6,902 nt of DNA. Origin: Alphaproteobacteria bacterium. GTDB lineage: Bacteria; Pseudomonadota; Alphaproteobacteria; Rhizobiales; Rhizobiaceae. The stretch is from positions 1 to 6,902 of the forward strand of contig JAUIBM010000153.1 in assembly GCA_030428345.1 (NCBI GenBank), written 5' to 3'. Positions 1-5,768 of this stretch are shown here, piece after piece. Position numbers and translations under genes: made by a program. Under the pieces are notes generated by a model. The model did not search any database, was not told the DNA's origin, and worked only from the letters and a program-made list of their open reading frames with translations. Every line of letters begins with the position of its first letter. Position 1 is the stretch's first letter.

Positions 1-701
1 CACGGGGCGCAGACCCCGTCGTTGCAGGCGTTGCCGTGCTCGCACGTGTTGTTCGCGTAGCACGGGCCCCCCGGATAGCCGGTCTCGTCGGCCCAGCGGT
101 TGAACGCGTCCTGGATTGCCGCAAGCGCCTTTTTCGACGTCGCCTTGCCTTCGATCACACCCTCGCGCGTCAGGGCCGCGACGACCGATTGCGACAGGAT
201 GAAACAATCCTTGCCCATGAAGCGCAGGAAATACTGCCCGGTCGCCCCGCCGAGCCGCGCGCCGCCCTTGTCCAGGGCCGCCATCAGGCCGATCTGCTCG
301 GCGACCGGCCACTCGCCGATCCAGCGGCCGACGCCGCCATGCTCGCGCGCGACCTCGACGAAGAAGCGCGCATTATGCGGCACGGTCGAAATCTTCTGGC
401 CGTTGCGCACGATCCGCGTGTCCGACAGCAATTCGGCGATGTCGTCGTCATTGGCCATCAGCCAACGGCCGGGATCGAAGCCGGCGAAGGCCTGCTCGAA
501 CCCTTCCCATTTGGCGTCGATCACCTTCCAGTTGAAGCCGGCCTGGAAGATGCAGCGCGTCGCCATCGACAGATAGCGGTCGTCCGGGATGGCGGCCAGT
601 TCCGCCGGGCTTTTCGGCTTGGCGCCACCGTCATGGTCCTCGAGCGCGGCGTCGCCGTGCCGCTCTCTCGCCAATTCGCGTATTTCGGAAAATTTTCGCA
701 T
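1..701 (-). CDS. DNA-3-methyladenine glycosylase I-like protein, 3' end cut by window edge, with foreign-looking Cys-rich tail
   Basis: 233 residues are visible and no stop is reached. The start is the ATG at 701-699, preceded by a purine-rich Shine-Dalgarno (GAAAGAAGG on the minus strand, 709-717) about 7 nt away. Residues 1-208 read as a helix-hairpin-helix Tag-family glycosylase, which removes alkylated bases such as 3-methyladenine in base-excision repair. The segment FQAGFNWKV (52-60) matches the QAGLSW region of E. coli Tag, and SDTRIVRN (93-100) and GQYFLRFMG (155-163) are also typical. It belongs to a divergent branch: by my alignment the base-contacting Glu38 of E. coli Tag is Cys50 here, Trp46 is kept as Trp58, and the N-terminal zinc ligands are absent, so activity is uncertain. 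From residue 211 the expected tail (about 15 residues in relatives, from memory) is replaced by a segment with spacing C214-x5-C220-x5-C226-x4-C231. The gene is divergent from the HAD gene. Confidence 0.82.
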   Translation of the reverse strand, partial: MRKFSEIRELARERHGDAALEDHDGGAKPKSPAELAAIPDDRYLSMATRCIFQAGFNWKVIDAKWEGFEQAFAGFDPGRWLMANDDDIAELLSDTRIVRNGQKISTVPHNARFFVEVAREHGGVGRWIGEWPVAEQIGLMAALDKGGARLGGATGQYFLRFMGKDCFILSQSVVAALTREGVIEGKATSKKALAAIQDAFNRWADETGYPGGPCYANNTCEHGNACNDGVCAP

Positions 702-731
702 CGACGCGCCTTCTTTCGGGAGCCTTGAACT

Positions 732-915
732 GCTAGTGGTCCGATCATGACGTTCGCACCCCGCACATGCAGCATCGCGAGGCCGCATCGGGAGCAAGCG
801 TCAAGATCAAGAGAGCCACTAGCAACATTCTGATTCTAGTGGAATTTCTGAATTTGACGTTTGTATCGTGATGTAACCGCAAGTGGGACTCACACGTCAA
901 GTTCACTCCACCAGG
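732..915. repeat. Four-copy two-part repeat (CTAGTGG-N8/12-TGACG) between divergent genes
   Basis: Copy A, plus strand: CTAGTGG at 733-739, 8 nt, TGACGTTCGC from 748. Copy B, minus strand: CTAGTGG at 822-816, 12 nt, TGACGCTTGC from 803 downward. Copy C, plus: CTAGTGG at 836-842, 12 nt, TGACGTTTGT from 855. Copy D, minus: CTGGTGG at 914-908, 8 nt, TGACGTGTG from 899 downward. The order is A> <B C> <D, so the 12-nt copies lie inside and the 8-nt copies outside, giving an imperfect inverted structure centred near 829. B and C lie back to back as 7-bp perfect arms (816-822 and 836-842) around 13 nt. It fills most of the gap between the glycosylase and the HAD gene. It could be a multi-site operator for both genes or a small dispersed palindromic repeat; the sequence alone does not decide. 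Confidence 0.7.
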
Positions 916-972
916 CGCGACAGGCCCGCTTGCAGGGCCGGACCGCGACGCACCGGGATTTGTCCATCTGTC

Positions 973-1668
973 ATGCCGGAAATCAAGCTTGTCATCTTCG
1001 ATTGCGACGGCGTTCTCGTCGATTCCGAATATCTGGCCGCGCGGGTGGAATCGCGCCGCTACAGCGAATTCGGGCTGGAGCTTTCGCTCGCCCAGTTCTC
1101 CGAACGCTTCGCCGGGCTGAACGGCGAGGCCATCCGGCGGCAGGTGGAGGAGGAGCTGGGCATCCGGCTGCCGGCCGATCTGCAGGGCGAAATCGAGCGC
1201 GAACTCGACGGCGTGCTGGAGAAGGAAGTGGAGGCGATCGCCGGCGCGGCGCTGGCGCTGGAGCGCTTCGACCTGCCGCGCTGCATCTGCTCCAATTCCT
1301 CCTCGCCGCGCCTCAAGGCCATGCTTTCGCGCACGGGGCTGTATGACAGCTTCCGGCCCTACATCTTCTCGGCGCGCGATCTGGACCCGCCCGCGCCCAA
1401 GCCCGCGCCGGACATCTTTTTGCACGCCATGGCCGAATTCGGCGCCAGCGGGCGCGAGGTGATCGTAATCGAGGATTCGGTGCATGGCGTCACCGCGGCG
1501 CGCGCGGCCGGGGCGCGGGTGATCGGCTTTACCGGCGGCCGCCACACCTATCCGTTCCATGGCGAGCGGCTGAGCGAAGCGGGCGCGGAAACGGTCATCG
1601 CCACGCATGACCTGCTGCCGGCGACCATTGAGGCCTTGACCGTCTGGGAAGGCGCAGGCGAGTTCTGA
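973..1668 (+). CDS. HAD-superfamily hydrolase (subfamily IA), probable phosphatase
   Basis: 231 residues, a normal length for a single-domain HAD phosphatase, cytoplasmic. Motif I is at 9-18 (FDCDGVLVDS), with nucleophile Asp10 and acid/base Asp12. Motif II is Ser107 in CSNSS, motif III is Lys143 in the APKPAPDIF segment (141-149), and motif IV is Glu167-Asp168 in VIVIEDSVHG. All catalytic residues are present. The helical cap lies between motifs I and II, as in phosphoglycolate phosphatase and beta-phosphoglucomutase relatives, and IGFTGG (184-189) is common in this subgroup. The substrate, presumably a small phosphate ester, cannot be told. The start is the ATG at 973, which places motif I at residue 9 as usual; an in-frame GTG at 883 would add 30 arginine-rich residues lying partly in the repeat region. 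Only a weak GGGA (955-958) precedes it. It is divergent from the glycosylase and convergent with the lipoprotein gene. Confidence 0.9.
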   Translation: MPEIKLVIFDCDGVLVDSEYLAARVESRRYSEFGLELSLAQFSERFAGLNGEAIRRQVEEELGIRLPADLQGEIERELDGVLEKEVEAIAGAALALERFDLPRCICSNSSSPRLKAMLSRTGLYDSFRPYIFSARDLDPPAPKPAPDIFLHAMAEFGASGREVIVIEDSVHGVTAARAAGARVIGFTGGRHTYPFHGERLSEAGAETVIATHDLLPATIEALTVWEGAGEF

Positions 1669-1674
1669 CGCGCC

Positions 1675-1690
1675 GGCGGCCCGCGCCGCC
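1675..1690. terminator. Possible bidirectional hairpin between convergent genes
   Basis: GGCGGC (1675-1680), loop CCGC, GCCGCC (1685-1690) form a perfect 6-bp all-GC stem starting 6 nt after the HAD stop and 25 nt beyond the lipoprotein stop. The position between convergent genes fits a shared terminator. No T-tract follows on either strand, so a classical intrinsic terminator is not shown, and a chance hairpin in GC-rich DNA is possible. Confidence 0.35.
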
Positions 1691-1715
1691 CCGCCCTGCT
1701 CCGCTCCTGCCCGCG

Positions 1716-2447
1716 CTAATTCACCTTGGGCAGGTTGCGCGGATTGCCGCCTCGTGCGGCGTTCTTGTCGCCGGGGCTGTCGGTGCGCTGCTCGTCGAAG
1801 CCGGCATAGATCAGCACGCTGGCGTTTTCCGGCTTGGGAATGGAGACCGCGCTGTCGACAAAGGCGAAGGTGTTGTTGGTGCGCCCGGCCGGAATTTCGG
1901 CCGGCGCGTCATGCAGCACCGAATAGAGCACGTTCTCGCCCTGGGTGACGACGATGCGGATCGGCATCAGGAACTGCCCGCTCTCGCCGCTGGGGCCGGA
2001 AAGCAGGCGCCCGGCGACCCCGACCTTGATGTTGAGCGTGTTGCCGGCATAGTTGCACTCGCGCACCACGTCGGTGATGGTCGCGCGGAAGCGCAGCTTC
2101 TGGCGGGCGTCCGGATCGTCCTTCTTCATCTTGTCGGGATAGAGGTTGAAGGTCTCCGTGCCGGCGCGCAGCACCGTCTTGGGGCAATAGGCGCGCGGAT
2201 CCTGAACCTCCGGCTTGGCCTCGGCCACGGGAGCGGGCGCGCCGCCATCCAGCCGGGCCGTGCCCAGCGTGCTGTCGACCCCGCCGCCGGTGCAGGCGGC
2301 CAGCGCCAGGGCGGCGAATACCGGCATTGCAGCCGCGAAGGCGCGCGCCGGCCTCAAGGCTGCTTTCAGGGGCGCTTCAGGCAAGGGTGCGTCAAGGGGT
2401 GCGGGCCGCGGCGCGGCAAATCGGGTCCTGGTCGGCATGTCACTCAT
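1716..2447 (-). CDS. Conserved-type lipoprotein of unknown function
   Basis: 243 residues. A hydrophobic stretch (about 38-51) ends in the lipobox ALAAC with Cys52, so the product should be exported by Sec, lipidated on Cys52 and held in the cell envelope. A Pro/Ala-rich linker (about 65-80) leads into a soluble domain of about 150 residues beginning DPRAYCPKTVLRAGTETFN, with two further cysteines (88 and 130). The C-terminus is polar (NPRNLPKVN). I recall similar proteins only as hypothetical lipoproteins of Hyphomicrobiales; no function is assigned. With the ATG at 2447 the region before the signal is unusually long (about 35 residues). A TTG at 2357-2355 would give a compact 22-residue signal peptide (MRPARAF...LAAC) and may be the true start, but no clear ribosome binding site precedes it. 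It is convergent with the HAD gene and divergent from thrC. Confidence 0.8.
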   Translation of the reverse strand: MSDMPTRTRFAAPRPAPLDAPLPEAPLKAALRPARAFAAAMPVFAALALAACTGGGVDSTLGTARLDGGAPAPVAEAKPEVQDPRAYCPKTVLRAGTETFNLYPDKMKKDDPDARQKLRFRATITDVVRECNYAGNTLNIKVGVAGRLLSGPSGESGQFLMPIRIVVTQGENVLYSVLHDAPAEIPAGRTNNTFAFVDSAVSIPKPENASVLIYAGFDEQRTDSPGDKNAARGGNPRNLPKVN

Positions 2448-2937
2448 TCAGGCTTTTCCGCCAGGCTTGCTGGCAGGGTTCATGCAAGGTTCACGGGCAA
2501 GTCCCGCTCGCGGCGGGCCCTGGCCAAGATGCGGCGGCGCAATCATGACGCCGCATTCATGGCGCAAGCTGGGCGGACCCGAGCGAATTCGCCGGCCTTC
2601 ATAGCAGGCTGCGCGCAAAATGCGAACCTTTGCGGACGAGCGAACCGGCCGCGGAGGCCGATCGGAATCGCGACCGAAAGTTATCAAAAGGGACACCGGG
2701 CGAAATTTGCATGCAAGACACCAACATTTGCGAATGGCTCCTGGTCCTTGTTTGCCGGATTTGCACCGATACGCTCATTGGAATCGTTACCCGGAAGCCG
2801 ATTGCAATACTGGAACAAGCGCCGCCCGGCAGCCCATTTGCCCCGCCTGGAGGGGATTGAACGGGCGCTTGCGCGCGGCGGCGGATCGGGGTTAGAACAG
2901 CCGCGATTTTCGCCCCCCGCCGCGAGAGGATTTTCCG
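2448..2937. other. 490-bp divergent intergenic region with ATTTGC repeats; no convincing gene
   Basis: This stretch separates the lipoprotein (leftward) from thrC (rightward) and should hold both promoters, though I see no convincing -35/-10 pair. Its middle (about 2660-2830) is less GC-rich than the genes. ATTTGC occurs at 2705, 2726, 2759 and 2836, and further TTTGC copies lie at 2629 and 2751. The first ATTTGC overlaps the perfect palindrome TTGCATGCAA (2707-2716). ATGCGGCG (2529-2536) and CGCCGCAT (2549-2556) form an 8-bp stem with a 12-nt loop. Open frames here are short and lack family resemblance. Confidence 0.5.
2924..2930 (+). promoter_or_regulatory. Ribosome binding site supporting the TTG start of thrC
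   Basis: GAGAGGA lies 7 nt before the TTG at 2938. This close purine-rich Shine-Dalgarno, with the family-typical N-terminus RYVSTRG directly after the TTG, decides the start. No in-frame ATG is nearby. Confidence 0.75.
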
Positions 2938-4329
2938 TTGCGTTATGTGAGCACCCGCGGCGCCGCCCCGGAACTGGGGTTCTGCGACACGCTGCTGAGC
3001 GGGCTCGCCCGCGATGGCGGCCTCTATCTGCCGCAGAACTGGCCGCAGCTTTCGCCCAAAACCATCGCTTCCTTCGCCACCCTGCCCTATGGCGATGTGG
3101 CGCGGGCCGTGCTCGCGCCCTTTGTCGGCGATGAAATCCCGGCGGCGAAGTTCTCGGCGATGATCGACGCCGCCTATGCCGGCTTCCGCCACGCGGCTGT
3201 GACGCCGCTGGTGCAGATCGAGCCGGCGCATTACATCCTGGAACTGTTCCACGGCCCGACGCTGGCGTTCAAGGACGTGGCGATGCAATTGCTCGGCCGC
3301 ATGATGGACCATGCGCTGGCCGAGCGCGGCGAGCGGGCGACCATCATCGGCGCGACCTCCGGCGACACCGGCGGGGCGGCGATCGAGGCTTTCGCCGGGC
3401 GCGAGAATGTCGATATCTTCATCCTGTTCCCGCATGGCCGGGTCTCGCCGGTGCAGCAGCGCCAGATGACCACGGCGCGGCAGGCCAATGTGTTCGCGCT
3501 GGCGATCGACGGCAATTTCGACGATTGCCAGGGCCTGGTGAAGGGCATGTTCAACGACCTGTCCTTCCGCGACACCCTGCGGGTCTCGGGCGTCAATTCG
3601 ATCAACTGGGCGCGGATCATGCCCCAGATCGTCTATTATTTCTTCGCCGCCTCGCGGCTCGGCGCGCCGCAGCGGCAAGTCTCCTTCACCGTGCCGACCG
3701 GCAATTTCGGCGACATCTTCGCCGGCTATGCGGCCAAGCGCATGGGATTGCCGATCGACCGGCTGGTGATCGCCACCAACGCCAACGACATCCTGGCGCG
3801 CACGCTCGCCAGCGGCCGCTACGAGATGACCGGCGTCGCCGCCACCACTTCGCCCTCCATGGACATCCAGATCTCCTCCAATTTCGAGCGGCTGGTGTTC
3901 GAGGCGAGCGGGCGCGACGCCGCCGCCGTCAACACCCTGATGAGCGGGCTGTCGCAATCGGGCGCATTCACCCTGGCCCCCGCCGCGCTCGAGGCCATCC
4001 GCGCCGAATTCGACGCCGGGCGCGCCGACGAGAAGGAGACGGCGGCGTGCATCGCCGACACGCTCTCGCGCAGCGGCTATCTCGCCGACCCGCATACGGC
4101 GGTGGGAATTTCCGTGGCGCAGCGCCATGCCGGCGACAGCGCCATGGTGACGCTTTCCACCGCCCATCCGGCGAAGTTTCCCGACGCGGTGGAAGCGGCC
4201 TGCGGCGTGCGCCCGGAGCTGCCGGAATGGTGCGGCGACCTGATGGCGCGCGAGGAGCGGTTCAGCGTTCTCGACAACGATCTATCCGTCGTCCAGCGCT
4301 TCATTGCCTCCCATTCGCGGGCGGGATGA
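2938..4329 (+). CDS. thrC: Threonine synthase
   Basis: 463 residues, full length for the long proteobacterial form. It converts O-phospho-L-homoserine to L-threonine with pyridoxal phosphate, the last step of threonine biosynthesis, in the cytoplasm. The N-terminus RYVSTRG...FCDTLLSGLARDGGLYLP is characteristic. The PLP lysine is Lys112 in GPTLAFKDVAMQ. ATSGDTGGAA (139-148) and TGNFGDIFAG (254-263) are the phosphate- and cofactor-binding loops, NANDIL (281-286) is conserved, and HTAVG (386-390) and STAHPAKFPDAV (407-418) are typical C-terminal segments. It begins with TTG, which may limit its translation. It stands alone in its orientation after a long intergenic region, so it probably has its own promoter. 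No attenuator or terminator is evident: an upstream 49-codon frame (2711-2860) is not strongly enriched in Thr codons. The sequence is intact with no odd features. Confidence 0.97.
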   Translation: MRYVSTRGAAPELGFCDTLLSGLARDGGLYLPQNWPQLSPKTIASFATLPYGDVARAVLAPFVGDEIPAAKFSAMIDAAYAGFRHAAVTPLVQIEPAHYILELFHGPTLAFKDVAMQLLGRMMDHALAERGERATIIGATSGDTGGAAIEAFAGRENVDIFILFPHGRVSPVQQRQMTTARQANVFALAIDGNFDDCQGLVKGMFNDLSFRDTLRVSGVNSINWARIMPQIVYYFFAASRLGAPQRQVSFTVPTGNFGDIFAGYAAKRMGLPIDRLVIATNANDILARTLASGRYEMTGVAATTSPSMDIQISSNFERLVFEASGRDAAAVNTLMSGLSQSGAFTLAPAALEAIRAEFDAGRADEKETAACIADTLSRSGYLADPHTAVGISVAQRHAGDSAMVTLSTAHPAKFPDAVEAACGVRPELPEWCGDLMAREERFSVLDNDLSVVQRFIASHSRAG

Positions 4330-4433
4330 TAAGACCCCGGCTGTACTGCGACGCACAATGAAAATGCCGCGCCGCACAACAAGAAATGCGACAAAACAGC
4401 CCTCGCCGACCGCCCAAAAGCCGCAAATCGTCA

Positions 4434-4462
4434 ATGACTTCGTAGCTTCATGAAGCTATCAT
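4434..4462 (+). promoter_or_regulatory. Predicted sigma70-type promoter for the M16 peptidase gene, leaderless geometry
   Basis: ATGACT (4434-4439, 4 of 6 to TTGACA), a 17-nt spacer, and TATCAT (4457-4462, 5 of 6 to TATAAT). Transcription normally begins about 7 nt after the -10, which here is position 4469, the A of the peptidase ATG. There is also no convincing Shine-Dalgarno before that ATG. Both facts point to a leaderless mRNA. This is inferred from the sequence only. Confidence 0.5.
4443..4458. promoter_or_regulatory. Perfect 16-bp palindrome in the promoter spacer, candidate operator
   Basis: TAGCTTCATGAAGCTA is identical to its own reverse complement over 16 bp. It fills most of the spacer and overlaps the first two bases of the predicted -10, a place where a bound dimeric regulator would block or remodel the promoter. 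The regulator is unknown. The palindrome is too compact, with no loop, to be a good RNA hairpin. Confidence 0.55.
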
Positions 4463-4468
4463 GACTGC

Positions 4469-5752
4469 ATGAGCGTTGAAGTAACCAAGCTCGACAACGG
4501 TCTGACCGTTGTCAGCGAGAACATGCCGCACCTCGAAAGCGCGGCTCTGGGAGTCTGGGTCAAGTCGGGCGCGCGCAATGAAAAGCGCGAGGAGCACGGT
4601 ATTGCCCATCTGCTGGAGCACATGGCCTTCAAGGGCACGAACCGGCGCTCGGCGGCACAGATCGCCGAGGAAATCGAGAATGTCGGCGGCGACGTCAACG
4701 CCGCGACAAGCATCGAGACGACATCCTACTACGCCCGCGTGCTGCGCGAGGACGTGGCGCTGGGCGTCGACATCCTGCACGACATCCTGGCCAATTCCAG
4801 CTTCGACGAGGTCGAACTGGAGCGCGAGCAGCATGTCATACTGCAGGAGATCGGAGCGGCGAACGACACGCCGGACGACCTGGCCTTCGACCTGTTCCAG
4901 GACACGGCCTTTTCCGGCCAGCCCATCGGCCGGCCGATCCTGGGCACGCGCGAAACCGTTTCGGGCTTCGGCACCTCCAATCTGCGCAATTACCTCGCCG
5001 AGCATTATCGCGGGCCCAGCATGGTGCTGTCGGCGGCCGGCGCGATCGACCACGATGCGCTGGTCCGGCAGGCGAGCGAGACCTTCGGCAACTTCGCGCC
5101 CGAAATTGCGCCCGCGCCGCAGCCGGCCTTCTATCGCGGCGGCGAGCAATTGCTCGACCGCGACTTCCAGGAAGCCCAGATCGTGCTGGGCTTCGAGGGG
5201 CGGCCGTACCAGGTGCGCGACTTCTACGCCTCGCAGCTCCTGGCGACGGTGCTGGGCGGGGGCATGTCCTCGCGCCTCTTCCAGGAAGTGCGCGAAAAGC
5301 GCGGCCTTTGCTATTCGATCTACGCCTTCCATTGGGCGTTTTCCGATTCCGGCATTTTCGGCGTCCACGCAGCCACCGGCGAGGAGGATGTGGCGGAGTT
5401 GATGCCCGTCATTCTCGACGAGTTGATGCGGGCGGCCGATTCGATCACCGAGGCGGAGGTTAACCGAGCCAGGGCGCAGATCCGCTCCAGCCTGCTGATG
5501 AGCATGGAAAGCCCGTCGGCGCGCTCGGGCCAGATCGCGCGGCAGTTCCTGCTCTATGGGCGGATCGTGACGCTGGACGAGATGAACCAGCGTCTGGCGG
5601 CGATCTCGGCCGAACGCCTGCAGGAGCTCGCCGGCAGGCTGTTCACGCAGTCCAACCCGACGCTTTCGGCCGTCGGCCCGATCAAGGGCTTGATGCGTCA
5701 GGAGGAAATCGCCGGTCGCCTGGGCTACCGCACGGCAAGCGCTGCGGAATAG
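4469..5752 (+). CDS. M16-family zinc peptidase (mitochondrial processing peptidase-like)
   Basis: 427 residues, typical of the single-unit bacterial M16B peptidases related to the beta subunit of the mitochondrial processing peptidase. The inverted zinc motif HxxEH is His47-Leu-Leu-Glu50-His51. Glu127 lies exactly 76 residues after His51 and fits the third zinc ligand (HxxEH-x76-E). The segment GGGMSSRLFQEVREKRG (263-279) followed by LCYSIYA carries the conserved Arg/Tyr region of the C-terminal half. Both halves of the clamshell fold are present and the catalytic set is complete. There is no signal peptide, so it is expected in the cytoplasm. The native substrate in bacteria is not established. 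The start MSVEVTKLDNGL is the usual one for the family. It follows thrC by 139 nt with its own predicted promoter, and leads into the acetyltransferase gene 16 nt after its stop, so they are probably co-transcribed. Confidence 0.95.
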   Translation: MSVEVTKLDNGLTVVSENMPHLESAALGVWVKSGARNEKREEHGIAHLLEHMAFKGTNRRSAAQIAEEIENVGGDVNAATSIETTSYYARVLREDVALGVDILHDILANSSFDEVELEREQHVILQEIGAANDTPDDLAFDLFQDTAFSGQPIGRPILGTRETVSGFGTSNLRNYLAEHYRGPSMVLSAAGAIDHDALVRQASETFGNFAPEIAPAPQPAFYRGGEQLLDRDFQEAQIVLGFEGRPYQVRDFYASQLLATVLGGGMSSRLFQEVREKRGLCYSIYAFHWAFSDSGIFGVHAATGEEDVAELMPVILDELMRAADSITEAEVNRARAQIRSSLLMSMESPSARSGQIARQFLLYGRIVTLDEMNQRLAAISAERLQELAGRLFTQSNPTLSAVGPIKGLMRQEEIAGRLGYRTASAAE

Positions 5753-5768
5753 CGGGCGGCGGGCGACG

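Noticed and set aside
36..728. 230-codon plus-strand open frame opposite the glycosylase
   Set aside because: The minus-strand frame matches the Tag family along its length and has a good ribosome binding site. The plus frame resembles nothing.
883..972. Upstream GTG start for the HAD protein, adding 30 residues
   Set aside because: The added residues are Arg-rich, overlap copy D of the repeat and precede the normal family N-terminus. The ATG at 973 places motif I at the usual position.
745..1608. 287-codon minus-strand open frame opposite the HAD gene
   Set aside because: The HAD motifs on the plus strand are complete, and this frame also crosses the intergenic repeat block.
2529..2556. 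Hairpin ATGCGGCG / CGCCGCAT upstream of the lipoprotein gene
   Set aside because: The stem is perfect over 8 bp, but there is no T-tract and no gene end nearby, so I cannot support a terminator or riboswitch call. It may be chance in GC-rich DNA.
2711..2860. 49-codon frame upstream of thrC as a possible threonine leader peptide
   Set aside because: It has only four Thr and six Ile codons scattered through it, no clear ribosome binding site, and no attenuator hairpin with a T-tract before thrC. It has a short hydrophobic stretch, so a small membrane protein is not fully excluded.
1911..3134. 407-codon plus-strand open frame across the lipoprotein gene and into thrC
   Set aside because: It covers the complement of the lipoprotein, the intergenic region and the start of thrC in another frame. 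Its composition is low-complexity Arg/Ala and it resembles no family.
2599..4167. 522-codon open frame on the minus strand, antisense to thrC
   Set aside because: It is a shadow of GC-rich codon use. The translation is Arg/Gly/His-rich and repetitive in style, while the plus strand encodes an intact ThrC with all motifs.
4339..4401. GGCTGT / ACAGCC complementary pair after thrC as a terminator
   Set aside because: The 51-nt loop and lack of a T-tract make it unconvincing; I see no clear terminator after thrC.
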